This document shows, piece after piece, positions 7,130-15,396 of a DNA stretch of 39,239 nt; position 1 is the first letter of the stretch; each line of letters begins with the position of its first letter. The notes beneath the pieces were generated by a model. The model was not told where the DNA came from, ran no database searches, and saw nothing but the letters and a program-made list of their open reading frames with translations. The position numbers and the translations under genes were made by a program. This DNA comes from an uncultured Candidatus Saccharibacteria bacterium. Lineage in GTDB: Bacteria; Patescibacteriota; Saccharimonadia; Saccharimonadales; Saccharimonadaceae. The DNA lies in assembly GCA_947168825.1 (NCBI GenBank), contig CAMVNH010000004.1, positions 1 through 39,239 on the forward strand. The letters are read 5' to 3'.

Positions 7130-7852
7130 TTAAATTCCAACCGCCGGCTCATTTGGACACGTGTCCAAAATTCTGGCAATCGCCTGAAACTCTGCTTCCG
7201 TTACCCAGAGCTTATATTTATATTTCACCGAAACTTGTCTTGCCACATATTGACATCGAAACGCCTTATTCGATGGCAGCCACGTCGCCGCATCGCCATC
7301 AGATTTTTGTTGGTTCGCTTCCGCATCCGCCGCAATTAAGTTTAGCGGATCGGTCGCCAGCGCATACCTTTCATCCGCGCTCAAAAGTTGCGCACCTTTT
7401 TGCCACGCATCCGATAATGCCACGATATGATCAATCTGAATCCCCTTAGAAAAATCCGATTTTTGCGTCGCAACGAATTCCTTTCCTGTGTATGGTTCAA
7501 TAAAACTTCCCGCAACCACGTCGCAACCACTCATCACTGCGTTTTCACCCACTTCTCGCCGAATAATAATTTGTCTAAGGCTGCACCCATTCACATTCGG
7601 CCATGTCGCATAAAACTGCTCACTCCGTTTGTAGCCAGTTTTCGGCGCTCGCCCCTTGATTTCCAGTTTATCCAAAATTTCTCGCGCCAACGGGGAACCA
7701 CTAGACGCTTGCACGTCTGCAGAATTTTCCGCAAGCGAAGTATAATCTGGCTCATAGCTTGTAGGGTTAACTATTAACCAGACGCCAACTCCAGTCATTG
7801 CAACCAGAAATGCAATCAACCGGCGCAAGCGAAGATTTTTCGTATTCTTCAC
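7130..7852 (-). CDS. Membrane-anchored or secreted HNH nuclease (DUF1524-like)
   Basis: About 240 aa. A basic start (MKNTKNLRLRRL) and one hydrophobic helix (~11-28) point to a signal anchor or signal peptide; the rest is extracellular. The catalytic region contains 'IDHIVALSDAW', then 'ATDPLNLIAADAEANQQKSD' and 'WLP...FRCQYVARQ', the DH-xx-A...N-L...N..K.D...W.P pattern of secreted HNH nucleases. Such enzymes cut extracellular DNA and could supply nucleotides to an organism that cannot make them. The GTG start at 7852 is favoured over a TTG at 7870: a TTGACA-17-TATACT promoter ends exactly 6 nt before it and the TTG would lie inside the promoter. Confidence 0.83.
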   Translation of the reverse strand: MKNTKNLRLRRLIAFLVAMTGVGVWLIVNPTSYEPDYTSLAENSADVQASSGSPLAREILDKLEIKGRAPKTGYKRSEQFYATWPNVNGCSLRQIIIRREVGENAVMSGCDVVAGSFIEPYTGKEFVATQKSDFSKGIQIDHIVALSDAWQKGAQLLSADERYALATDPLNLIAADAEANQQKSDGDAATWLPSNKAFRCQYVARQVSVKYKYKLWVTEAEFQAIARILDTCPNEPAVGI

Positions 7853-7858
7853 TCCCCG

Positions 7859-7887
7859 AGTATAGTCCAAGCCAAAATTTTTGTCAA
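7859..7887 (-). promoter_or_regulatory. Promoter of the HNH nuclease gene
   Basis: On the minus strand TTGACA (7887-7882) and TATACT (7864-7859) are separated by 17 nt. The GTG start follows after 6 nt, so the transcript is probably leaderless. Confidence 0.7.
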
Positions 7888-7920
7888 AAATTTTAAAAAC
7901 TTAAGCATTTGACTACGTTG

Positions 7921-7975
7921 AGACTCTTTGCTACGATAAAGAAGTCTAACATTTCTTTTGAAAATCAGGTATAAT
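7921..7975 (+). promoter_or_regulatory. recA promoter with upstream inverted repeat
   Basis: TATAAT at 7970-7975 is the likely -10. Just upstream, AGACTCTTT and AAAGAAGTCT (7921-7947) form an imperfect inverted repeat with one bulge and an 8-nt loop, covering the region where a regulator would bind. It does not match the LexA boxes I know (CTG-N10-CAG or GAAC-N4-GTTC). Confidence 0.4.
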
Positions 7976-7998
7976 ATATATCATATAAGGAGGTCATT

Positions 7999-9063
7999 AT
8001 GCCAAAAAAACCAGAATCAGAAAATGTCAGTGGGAAAAGTGAAGCCTTAAATCTTGCTATTGCTCAGATTACCAAACAATTTGGTGACGGCTCGATTATG
8101 AAACTCGGCGAGACTAAAAAAATCGACGTTGAGCTCTTACCGTCCGGTTCTTTGAGCCTCGACCTCGCGCTTGGCGGTGGTTATCCTAAGGGTCGCATTA
8201 TCGAAATTTACGGTCCAGAATCTTCTGGTAAAACCACGCTCGCCTTGCACGCAATTGCCGAGATCCAGAAGCAAGGTGGCCAAGCCGCGTTTATCGACGC
8301 GGAGCACGCCCTCGATCCAGCTTACGCACGCAAAATTGGCGTCAAGACTGAAGATTTGCTTATCTCTCAGCCAGATAACGGCGAACAGGCCCTCGAAATT
8401 TGTGAGACCTTAGTCCGTTCCGGAGCAGTTGATTTGATCATTGTGGACTCCGTTGCCGCTCTCGTTCCACAGGCCGAAATTGACGGCGACATGGGCGACG
8501 CTCAGATGGGCCTCCAAGCTCGTCTCATGTCTCAGGCTATGCGCAAACTTACCGGCATTATCAGTAAGTCCAAGGCCACTGTTATTTTCATCAACCAAAT
8601 TCGTATGAAAATCGGTGTCATGTTTGGTAATCCCGAGACTACGACCGGCGGTAACGCTCTTAAATTCTATGCTTCCGTGCGTATCGATATTCGTCGTATT
8701 GGCCAGATTAAAGACGGCGACAATATTAGTGGTAACCGGACAAAGATCAAAGTCGTAAAGAACAAAATTGCCGCACCTTTTAGGACTGCCGAATTTGATA
8801 TTATGTATAACGAAGGCATCTCTAAAACTGGTGACATTCTCGATCTTGCTGTCATAAATGGCGTTCTTGAGAAATCCGGTGCATTCTTGAAATACAATGG
8901 CGAAACTCTTGGTCAGGGTCGCGAAAACGTGAAAAAATTATTCGTCGAAAAACCAGAGCTCATGGCTGAAATCGAACAAAAAGTCCGCGAAAAAATCATG
9001 CCAGATTTAGCCGAGCCTACTACTAAACCAAAAGACGAATCCGAGAAACCTGACAAGGCTTAA
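7999..9063 (+). CDS. recA: Recombinase RecA
   Basis: 354 aa, normal length. RecA forms filaments on single-stranded DNA and drives homologous strand exchange. Visible are Walker A 'GPESSGKTT', the 'DAEHALDP' block, Walker B region '[18 protein letters not shown]' followed by the loop L1 with '[19 protein letters not shown]', '[21 protein letters not shown]' in pieces (loop L2), and an acidic/Lys-Pro-rich C-tail. A strong TAAGGAGG ribosome site lies 7 nt before the ATG, so this gene is not leaderless. It heads a recA-nudix-recX operon with 1-nt spacing to the next gene. Confidence 0.99.
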   Translation: MPKKPESENVSGKSEALNLAIAQITKQFGDGSIMKLGETKKIDVELLPSGSLSLDLALGGGYPKGRIIEIYGPESSGKTTLALHAIAEIQKQGGQAAFIDAEHALDPAYARKIGVKTEDLLISQPDNGEQALEICETLVRSGAVDLIIVDSVAALVPQAEIDGDMGDAQMGLQARLMSQAMRKLTGIISKSKATVIFINQIRMKIGVMFGNPETTTGGNALKFYASVRIDIRRIGQIKDGDNISGNRTKIKVVKNKIAAPFRTAEFDIMYNEGISKTGDILDLAVINGVLEKSGAFLKYNGETLGQGRENVKKLFVEKPELMAEIEQKVREKIMPDLAEPTTKPKDESEKPDKA

Positions 9064-9064
9064 T

Positions 9065-9616
9065 ATGCATCACGACGAACTTTGGCAACTTTTTGATCGT
9101 CGTGGCGAACGCATTATGGACGGCGTCTATGATTCGGCATTGGGTAACCCAGCCGACGATTCTGGTCTAATCTATGGTACTACTGTAGTTTGGATCTATC
9201 GTCATACCGATTCTGGTATCGAATTATTGTGGCAAAAGCGTTCAGCCAACGTTGATTGCAATGCTAATAAATGGGATGTTTCGGCTGGCGGCCATATCAA
9301 ATATGGTGAGCCATTAATGGAAGCTATCGTACGCGAAGCCTACGAAGAAGTTGGCGCAGAACTTAAGCCAGAAGATTTTCGATTCGTCGAATCTACTCCG
9401 TGTCGCAATAATAATATCTATTGGTGCTATGCGGCTGATTGGACTGGACGCCCTGATACTTTCCACTTTGATGACGGTGAGGTGTCGGAAGTCAAATGGG
9501 TTCCACTAGAACAAGCTGATGATTTCCGAAAAAAATACGCCAAAAAAGTTCTAGCAGAAGACGATCGCCATTTCTATGTTCTAAAAGAATGGTTCAAGAA
9601 TTATGGAAATCTATAA
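9065..9616 (+). CDS. Nudix hydrolase
   Basis: 183 aa. The Nudix box is complete (G-x5-E-x7-REAYEEVGA), here beginning GGHIKYGEPL, preceded by 'NKWDVSAGGH'. Members hydrolyse nucleoside diphosphates linked to other groups, or act on related pyrophosphates; the long N-terminal strand ('DELWQLFDRRGERI') resembles isopentenyl-diphosphate isomerase-type and YfcD-type Nudix proteins. The gene is placed between recA and recX, with 1 nt after recA and a 14-nt overlap with recX, so it is co-transcribed with repair genes; sanitising oxidised nucleotides would fit but is not shown by the sequence. Confidence 0.9.
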   Translation: MHHDELWQLFDRRGERIMDGVYDSALGNPADDSGLIYGTTVVWIYRHTDSGIELLWQKRSANVDCNANKWDVSAGGHIKYGEPLMEAIVREAYEEVGAELKPEDFRFVESTPCRNNNIYWCYAADWTGRPDTFHFDDGEVSEVKWVPLEQADDFRKKYAKKVLAEDDRHFYVLKEWFKNYGNL

Positions 9617-10355
9617 TCTCTCATCCGACAACGAAGAATCGAGTAAACTTACTATTACTGCCATTAAACCCGCAGTCAGAAGCGAGAACCGCGCCAATAT
9701 TTTTATTAACGACAATTACGAATTCTCACTTGATCTTGCCCAGGTCGTCGACTTTAAACTAAAGGTCGGTCAGAATATTACTGCCGAGAAATTAAATGAG
9801 TACAAACACGCTTCCGAATTCGGAAAACTATACCAGCGAACTTTGGAGTGGGTTTTAACGCGACCACATTCAATCAAAGAAACTTATGACTATCTAAATC
9901 GTAAGTTAAAAAAACGTGAAACCGAAAATCGTCAAGCAATTCGTAACCGTGAACGATCTAAAGAAGATCGTGAAAAATATCACCTACGGACTAAGGAATT
10001 ACCACTTTTTTCAGACAACGACATTGAGAAAATCATCACACGCCTCATTGAAAAAAATTATCTAAATGACTATGAATTCGCACGCTATTTTCTGGAGAAT
10101 CGAAATGCCGCCAAAGGCTCTAGCGTCAAAAAACTAAAGCTAGAACTTGCTAAAAAAGGAATCGAAAAAACTATCATTGACGAATTTTTAGCGGATAATG
10201 TTCGCAACGACGAAGAGGAAATCCAAAAAATCATCGCCAAAAAACGCACAAAATACGATGACAAGAAGCTTATTCAGTATCTAGCTCGTCAGGGATTTTC
10301 TTTTGAGCTTGCAAAGCAGGCTGTTTCCGAAACGGATTCACAAAATCAGGCGTAA
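9603..10355 (+). CDS. recX: Regulatory protein RecX
   Basis: 250 aa. RecX binds RecA filaments and limits their activity. The family signature is seen in the helical repeats 'YQRTLEWVLTRPHSIKETYDYL', 'IEKIITRLIEKNYLNDYEFARYF' (read in two parts) and 'GSSVKKLKLELAKKGIEKTII', ending 'LARQGFSFELAKQAV'. A ~75-residue N-terminal extension precedes the RecX core. Start is the ATG at 9603, inside the end of the Nudix gene. The 3' end runs 86 nt into the convergent PRC-barrel gene, an unusually long coding overlap. Confidence 0.93.
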   Translation: MEIYNLSSDNEESSKLTITAIKPAVRSENRANIFINDNYEFSLDLAQVVDFKLKVGQNITAEKLNEYKHASEFGKLYQRTLEWVLTRPHSIKETYDYLNRKLKKRETENRQAIRNRERSKEDREKYHLRTKELPLFSDNDIEKIITRLIEKNYLNDYEFARYFLENRNAAKGSSVKKLKLELAKKGIEKTIIDEFLADNVRNDEEEIQKIIAKKRTKYDDKKLIQYLARQGFSFELAKQAVSETDSQNQA

Positions 10356-10860
10356 AATCCTCTGCAACTTTTTGTTTAATTTTCGCTTCTTCATCCTTCA
10401 CGATTATCTGCGTATCGTTAATCTCTACTATTTCGCTCCTCCCCACCCAAAGCTCTGGGTCGTTAAACGCTTTAAAGAACGGGCGCTGCACCACAATTTG
10501 CTGAACCGTGAAATCATTAGTGTTCACCATGTAGTTAGACGCCTTACCAAGTTTCGTCCCTTTTTTCGTAACGACATTTAGTCCTATAATATCGAATCGA
10601 AGTTCCGAAATTTTATCTACTCTCACGACATCGCCCTGGTTCGCGAAAACATCTCCAGAATCTATAATCATTCCGATATTACTAAATTCACGAATATCGT
10701 CGGTCGTTAGAATATCTCCATCTTCGTATCCAGACGCTCGAAACGCCACAATTTTTAGACTCTCCGGATCTATAATTAATTCGGTCACTCTTGCAATTTC
10801 TCTGCCCATATGCAAACTCAGTATTGGATAGCCGATTAAATCAGAACCAAGAAGTAACAT
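10270..10860 (-). CDS. PRC-barrel domain protein
   Basis: 196 aa with two beta-barrel-like halves typical of PRC-barrel proteins (residues ~1-75 and ~80-150): 'LLGSDLIGYPILSLHMGREIARVTELIIDPE' pattern and 'DIIGLNVVTKKGTKLGKASNYMVN' pattern, each with the G-x-x-(V/L)-x-x-x-x-G-x-x-(L/I)-G-x-(V/A) rhythm. PRC-barrels act in RNA processing (RimM), sporulation and photosynthetic assembly as binding modules. The role here is unknown. TATAAT lies exactly 6 nt before the ATG (leaderless). The last ~28 codons overlap recX on the other strand. Confidence 0.8.
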   Translation of the reverse strand: MLLLGSDLIGYPILSLHMGREIARVTELIIDPESLKIVAFRASGYEDGDILTTDDIREFSNIGMIIDSGDVFANQGDVVRVDKISELRFDIIGLNVVTKKGTKLGKASNYMVNTNDFTVQQIVVQRPFFKAFNDPELWVGRSEIVEINDTQIIVKDEEAKIKQKVAEDFTPDFVNPFRKQPALQAQKKIPDELDTE

Positions 10861-10867
10861 AATTTTA

Positions 10868-11704
10868 TTATAGCACGAAACATTCTTTCGTAAAACGTAT
10901 TAGCCTATCGCCAGGTAAGTTAAAAAATTTACCTGACTGGTATTCGCGAATTGCACGCAAAAAATCCAAAATCTGTGGCCTTGTTGCTGAAATTCCGGCA
11001 CGAAGTAATCCCGCCCGCAAAATTTCCAGTGCTATCTCATCATCCAGATTCTTAAACCACGCCCGCTCAAACGTTCTATCAGTAGGTAAAATTTCACCCA
11101 AAACCTCATCGACAGTTTTTTTCAGATTATTCACGTTATGATATATTTTTAAAAGCTCGGAACAGACGTCAGGATCAAGCTCGGCGACCACCATTCGTAG
11201 TCGATTCCGTAAATATTTATCGTCTGTATTGGTCGGATCCTGTCGGAAAACAATTCCATGCGAAGCCGCATATTCATAAATCTCACGCTTACTAATAACA
11301 GGGGATTTTTCCAAAAAAGGCCGCCGAATGGTAACGTTGCCAAACGGTGTCAAACCTCGCCATCCCGTCCCTCGCACCAGGTTAATTACTATGCTTTCTA
11401 TTAAATCATTTGCATGGTGCGCTGTGTAAATCTCGCCGTCAAGCTCTCGAGCTAATCGTCCAAAATATTCATATCGTGATATACGTGCAGCCTCCTCTGA
11501 GGCATCAGGACCCAACTCGGCACGTTCAGAAAAAAATGGCAAACCATAGCGAGCGGCAACTTTTTCAACAAACTTAGCATCATCACGAGAACTTGGTCTT
11601 GTGCCGTGGTCAAAGTGCGCCACCACGACCGATGGATCATCTCGAAACATGTCCAGCATCACCATCGAATCCACCCCGCCAGAAATTGCCAAAATCTTCT
11701 TCAT
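10868..11704 (-). CDS. tilS: tRNA(Ile)-lysidine synthetase TilS
   Basis: 278 aa. TilS attaches lysine to C34 of the CAU-anticodon isoleucine tRNA, so that it reads AUA. The PP-loop 'ISGGVDSMVML' is at the N-terminus, followed by 'VVAHFDHGTRPSSRDDAKFV', 'TAHHANDLIES' and 'RDPTNTDDKYLRNRLR' patterns. It lacks the extra C-terminal domains of E. coli TilS, like short Gram-positive-type forms. The gene starts 18 bp from lepA on the other strand; a TATAAT (11718-11713) lies 8 nt before its ATG. Confidence 0.96.
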   Translation of the reverse strand: MKKILAISGGVDSMVMLDMFRDDPSVVVAHFDHGTRPSSRDDAKFVEKVAARYGLPFFSERAELGPDASEEAARISRYEYFGRLARELDGEIYTAHHANDLIESIVINLVRGTGWRGLTPFGNVTIRRPFLEKSPVISKREIYEYAASHGIVFRQDPTNTDDKYLRNRLRMVVAELDPDVCSELLKIYHNVNNLKKTVDEVLGEILPTDRTFERAWFKNLDDEIALEILRAGLLRAGISATRPQILDFLRAIREYQSGKFFNLPGDRLIRFTKECFVL

Positions 11705-11708
11705 ATTG

Positions 11709-11718
11709 TATAATTATA
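11709..11718. promoter_or_regulatory. Shared palindromic -10 box for tilS and lepA
   Basis: TATAATTATA is its own reverse complement and gives a TATAAT on each strand, each exactly 8 nt from its ATG. The intergenic gap is 18 bp, so both transcripts would be leaderless or nearly so. For lepA a TTGCCA at 11686-11691, inside tilS, is 17 nt upstream and can serve as -35. Confidence 0.75.
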
Positions 11719-11722
11719 TCAT

Positions 11723-13519
11723 ATGAACACCGACAAGATCCGTAATTTTTGCATCATTGCTCACATCGATCATGGCAAGTCCACTCTTGCTGATCGTATG
11801 ATGGAATTGACCGGCACCGTCGAAAAACGCGAAATGAAGTCGCAGCTTTTAGATAGTATGGAGCTCGAACGCGAAAAAGGCATCACGATTAAACTCGCTC
11901 CAGTCCAAATGCACTACAAAGGTTATGAATTAAATCTGATTGATACGCCAGGCCACGTCGATTTTAGCTATGAAGTTAGCCGCAGTCTTCAAGCCGTGGA
12001 AACCGCCGTTCTTGTCGTTGACGCTACACAAGGTATTCAAGCTCAAACTCTCGCCAACGTTTATCTTGCTATCGAACAAAACCTTACTATTATTCCAGTC
12101 ATTAATAAAGTCGATCTCCCTGCTGCTGATGTCGAAAAAGTCGAAGACCAACTCATTAATCTCCTCGGTTGCAAACGCGAAGAAATCATCGGCGTCTCCG
12201 CCAAAACCGGCCTCAACGTCAACGAGGTCCTAGACGCAATCGTAGAACGCGCACCAAGTCCGAGGGACACGTATCCGAAAAATAATTCGACTAGGCTGCG
12301 TGCTCTAATTTTTGACTCTTATTTCGACGACTACCGCGGCGTGGTTTTGTATGTACGCATTTTCGACGGCCAGCTCGACAAAAATTCCGAAATCAGAATG
12401 ATGGCCGCAGAAAAAACTGGTCTCGCTTTAGAAGTTGGCGTCCTTACTCCAAAAATGTCGCCAAAGTCAAGCCTAAACGAAGGCGAAATCGGTTATATCG
12501 TTACAAATTTAAAAACTACCCGCGAAGCAAAAGTCGGCGATACGGTTACACTAAATAAAGCACAAGCAAAAGACCCACTCCCAGGTTATAAAAACGTTCT
12601 GCCGTTCGTCTACGCCGGTTTCTTCCCAGTATCAAACGAAGACTATAAAACTCTAAAAGATGCTATTGAGAAACTAAGCCTCTCCGATTCTGCTCTCCAA
12701 TTCGAACCTGAAAATTCACCAGTCCTCGGCTTCGGTCTTCGTATTGGCTTCCTTGGTCTGCTCCATATGGACATTATCAAAGAACGTTTGGAACGCGAAT
12801 TCAATCTTGACCTTGTCATCACTAATCCATCCACGAATTATCAAATCACTATGAATGATGGCACCGAATTGGAAATAAAGTCGGCTGCCGATCTTCCAGA
12901 CGCCACTACTATCGCAGAAATTAGGGAACCGTGGGTCAAAGGTGAAATTATCGTTCCGAGTAATATGATTGGCAATGTGTTGAATCTTATCGTCGAAAAA
13001 CGCGGCCGCCAAACCAATCTCAGCTATATCGAAGACCGCGCGGTTATCGATTTCGAGGCACCGATGGCAAACCTACTTACCGATTTTTATGATCAGTTAA
13101 AATCTACTACCTCTGGATACGCCTCGTTTAACTATGAACTCTCTGACTACCGTCCTGAAGATTTGGTCCGCATTGATTTTCTAGTTGCTGGACAAAAAAT
13201 CGATGCTCTCGCAATCATGTGTCATAGGTCAGAAGCTGAAGCTATCGGCCGCGAAATCACCAAAAAACTAAAAGAGGTCATTCCTCGCCAAAGTTTTGAA
13301 GTCGCTCTCCAGGCTGCTATTGGCGCCCGCATTATCGCACGCGAGACTATTGGCGCCTATCGAAAAGATGTCACCGTTAAGATCCATACCGGCGATCGCG
13401 ATCGCAAAGCTAAACTTTTGAACAAACAAAAGCGTGGCAAGGCTCGCATGAAGCGCTTCGGTAAAGTTGACATTCCTTCCGAAGCCTTCACGGTTATGTT
13501 GAAACGTGACGATAATTAA
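11723..13519 (+). CDS. lepA: Elongation factor 4 (LepA), back-translocating ribosomal GTPase
   Basis: 598 aa, full length. G1 'AHIDHGKSTL', G2/G3 'EREKGITIKL' and 'LIDTPGHVDFSYEVSRSL', and G4 'NKVDLP' are intact; the C-terminus has the LepA-specific domain with 'RQSFEVALQAAIGARIIAR' and 'KRGKARMKRFGKVDIPSEAF' in sequence. LepA helps ribosome function under stress and in biogenesis. It is divergent from tilS with an 18-bp gap and convergent with an adenylate kinase-like gene, the two stop codons overlapping by 4 nt. Confidence 0.99.
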   Translation: MNTDKIRNFCIIAHIDHGKSTLADRMMELTGTVEKREMKSQLLDSMELEREKGITIKLAPVQMHYKGYELNLIDTPGHVDFSYEVSRSLQAVETAVLVVDATQGIQAQTLANVYLAIEQNLTIIPVINKVDLPAADVEKVEDQLINLLGCKREEIIGVSAKTGLNVNEVLDAIVERAPSPRDTYPKNNSTRLRALIFDSYFDDYRGVVLYVRIFDGQLDKNSEIRMMAAEKTGLALEVGVLTPKMSPKSSLNEGEIGYIVTNLKTTREAKVGDTVTLNKAQAKDPLPGYKNVLPFVYAGFFPVSNEDYKTLKDAIEKLSLSDSALQFEPENSPVLGFGLRIGFLGLLHMDIIKERLEREFNLDLVITNPSTNYQITMNDGTELEIKSAADLPDATTIAEIREPWVKGEIIVPSNMIGNVLNLIVEKRGRQTNLSYIEDRAVIDFEAPMANLLTDFYDQLKSTTSGYASFNYELSDYRPEDLVRIDFLVAGQKIDALAIMCHRSEAEAIGREITKKLKEVIPRQSFEVALQAAIGARIIARETIGAYRKDVTVKIHTGDRDRKAKLLNKQKRGKARMKRFGKVDIPSEAFTVMLKRDDN

Positions 13520-14148
13520 CGGCTAGCAAATTTATATAGCTCGTCAACCACCGACTCGAAGACTTGTTCGCGGCTCATTTCTCCACGCACTGGCACTAGT
13601 ATTCCCATCTGCTGATAAGTCCTCAGGACCGGTACAGTTTTTTCATTAAATTCGCGAATTCGCGTCTGGAAAGTCGCCTCGTCTTTGTCATCAGCCCTTA
13701 TGCTAGTAGTATGCGAAAGATCGCGCTTGCCAGCCTCTTTTACGGTTTCCCAACGTTTCAAAACCTCTGCTTCGGACACATTCAAAAGTATTACAGCCTT
13801 GATCGGATGTCCGCCATTTTCTGCAGCTCGCATCACCTCACCCTCTTCGCCAGACCATCTCCCGACCGATGATAAGACCAGCGGCGAATTCTCCAAATCT
13901 TTGCGCCCAAAATATGGCAGTACCCATTCATAGAAAATATCCGTTGGCAGTAGTTGCCCGCTATCAGTCATGTGGCTTTTTTGTTCCGCTTCCATTGTTC
14001 GGATAATCATACCAGACGATAAAAATTTTGCTCCCAGCATCTCTGCCAATCTTACCCCGACTGTGTCCTTTCCGCTCATCGGCAGCCCAAAAACATTGAT
14101 ACTACCAGTGCCTAGCCAGTTTTTTATTGCGATAATCTTTTCTTCCAT
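13516..14148 (-). CDS. Adenylate kinase-like P-loop nucleotide kinase
   Basis: About 210 aa. 'NVFGLPMSGKDTVGVRLAEML' in outline gives a P-loop (GxxxSGKDT), followed by a lid-like region and 'IREFNEKTVPVLRTYQQMGILVPV', which matches the C-terminal part of adenylate kinases. The NMP-binding part is divergent ('FLSSGMIIRTME'), so it is a paralogue rather than the main Adk, and substrate is uncertain. The ATG at 14148 is chosen over one at 14166, because TATAAT at 14160-14155 lies 6 nt before it and inside the longer frame. Divergent from hrcA. Confidence 0.75.
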   Translation of the reverse strand: MEEKIIAIKNWLGTGSINVFGLPMSGKDTVGVRLAEMLGAKFLSSGMIIRTMEAEQKSHMTDSGQLLPTDIFYEWVLPYFGRKDLENSPLVLSSVGRWSGEEGEVMRAAENGGHPIKAVILLNVSEAEVLKRWETVKEAGKRDLSHTTSIRADDKDEATFQTRIREFNEKTVPVLRTYQQMGILVPVRGEMSREQVFESVVDELYKFASR

Positions 14149-14173
14149 ACCGTAATTATAACACATTAAATAG

Positions 14174-14211
14174 TTGGCACTCTTGACACTAGAGTGCCAA
14201 CACGCTATAAT
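14174..14211 (+). promoter_or_regulatory. CIRCE operator overlapping the hrcA promoter
   Basis: TTGGCACTC-N9-GAGTGCCAA (14174-14200) is the CIRCE inverted repeat bound by HrcA (consensus TTAGCACTC-N9-GAGTGCTAA). Its spacer holds TTGACA (14183-14188), and 17 nt further is TATAAT (14206-14211), so repressor and RNA polymerase cannot bind together. The ATG follows after 6 nt. Confidence 0.95.
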
Positions 14212-14217
14212 AAAACT

Positions 14218-14964
14218 ATGGACATCACTAAACGTCAGAAAGAAATTCTCTTTGCTATTATTGAGGAGTACGCCGAAATGGCTGCTCCGGTTGGCTCAGT
14301 CACACTAGCTAAACTTTTTAACGTTTCGAGTGCTACGGTCCGTGCCGAAATGGCTAAGCTCGAAGAGGCCGGTCTTATTACTCATCCTCATACTTCTGCT
14401 GGCCGTATTCCAACTGACGCTGGCTATCGTCTCTATGTCAATTCTCTGACCGAGAGCCAGGAAACGATGACCTTGGCCGAAAGCAATCCGACTAAACTTC
14501 TCGAGGACAAGACCTACGAGCGCGGTGCGCACGCCCTCCAGATTCGTATCTCTTCCCAAGAGCGTGCTGATTATGCTATCCGTGGAGCCGTCGACTCGCT
14601 GGTCGAGCTCACAGGGAATCTTGGTCTTGCTACTATCGGTGACCAGCTTTATCTTGCCGGTATTTCGCACCTTTTCATGCAGCCTGAATTTGCGGACACG
14701 GCTCGCGTCCAGGCGGTTGCCAAACTTTTGGACAATTTGGAACCCTGGCTACGTGAAGCTGCCCCTGGCGAACCGCTAAATATCTTCATTGGTCAAGAAA
14801 ATCCTATTGGCAAAACTTCTGGAGTTTCGTTGATTATTAGTAGATTCCGTTCGCCGTATTCAGACAATAGCTATATTGGCGTACTTGGTCCTACTCGTCA
14901 AAATTATGGTCGCGTAATGTCTCTCGTGCGCCAGGCCGGTAACACATTGGAGGAAATTTTATAA
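14218..14964 (+). CDS. hrcA: Heat-shock repressor HrcA (short form)
   Basis: 248 aa; typical HrcA is ~340. The N-terminal winged helix is clear ('KRQKEILFAIIEEYAEMAAPVGS', 'SSATVRAEMAKLEEAGLITHPHTSAGRIPTDAGYRLYV' in pieces), as is the GAF-like core ending 'SPYSDNSYIGVLGPTRQNYGR'. The central part is shortened, mainly in the region of the inserted dimerisation domain. HrcA represses its own operon via CIRCE until unfolded proteins titrate GroEL. The start at 14218 fits the TATAAT-N6-ATG rule; an upstream start would lie within CIRCE. The stop shares a base with the grpE ATG. Confidence 0.95.
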   Translation: MDITKRQKEILFAIIEEYAEMAAPVGSVTLAKLFNVSSATVRAEMAKLEEAGLITHPHTSAGRIPTDAGYRLYVNSLTESQETMTLAESNPTKLLEDKTYERGAHALQIRISSQERADYAIRGAVDSLVELTGNLGLATIGDQLYLAGISHLFMQPEFADTARVQAVAKLLDNLEPWLREAAPGEPLNIFIGQENPIGKTSGVSLIISRFRSPYSDNSYIGVLGPTRQNYGRVMSLVRQAGNTLEEIL

Positions 14965-15383
14965 TGAAAAAAGACAGCCAAATTACCGAACTCACTAACG
15001 ATCTCCAGCGCACTCGTGCCGATTTTGAGAATTACCGCAAGCAAATGGATATGCAAAAAGCTCAGACCGCTAATTTTGCCAAACAGGAAACGATCAAAAA
15101 GGTTTTGCCACTTCTGGACGATATGTCTCGTGCAATCCAGGCCACTCCGGAACTAAAACCACTAGAAAAAACCTTTGAAAAAACTCTCAGCGAGTTGAAG
15201 CTCGAAAAAATTAATGCCGAAAAAGATACACCTTTTAACCCAGATCTACATGATGCTATCATGATGGAAGAAAATCCAGACGCAAAGGAAAACATCGAAA
15301 TTATTTCCGAAACTCTTCGCGATGGCTATCTCTACGAAGGCGAGGTTATTCGCCCAGCTATGGTCAAAGTCACGACGAAGTAG
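14964..15383 (+). CDS. grpE: Nucleotide exchange factor GrpE
   Basis: 139 aa, short for GrpE. A coiled-coil N-terminal half ('RTRADFENYRKQMDMQKAQ') is followed by the conserved beta domain 'PFNPDLHDAIMMEENPD' and 'LRDGYLYEGEVIRPAMVKV'. It releases ADP from DnaK. The acidic disordered N-terminal tail of longer GrpE proteins is missing. It overlaps hrcA by 1 nt and is therefore in the CIRCE regulon. dnaK and dnaJ do not follow; they must be elsewhere. Confidence 0.97.
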   Translation: MKKDSQITELTNDLQRTRADFENYRKQMDMQKAQTANFAKQETIKKVLPLLDDMSRAIQATPELKPLEKTFEKTLSELKLEKINAEKDTPFNPDLHDAIMMEENPDAKENIEIISETLRDGYLYEGEVIRPAMVKVTTK

Positions 15384-15396
15384 TATAATATAATAC

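Noticed and set aside
7921-7947. LexA/SOS box upstream of recA
   Set aside because: The inverted repeat does not match CTG-N10-CAG or GAAC-N4-GTTC, so only an unspecified inverted repeat is recorded.
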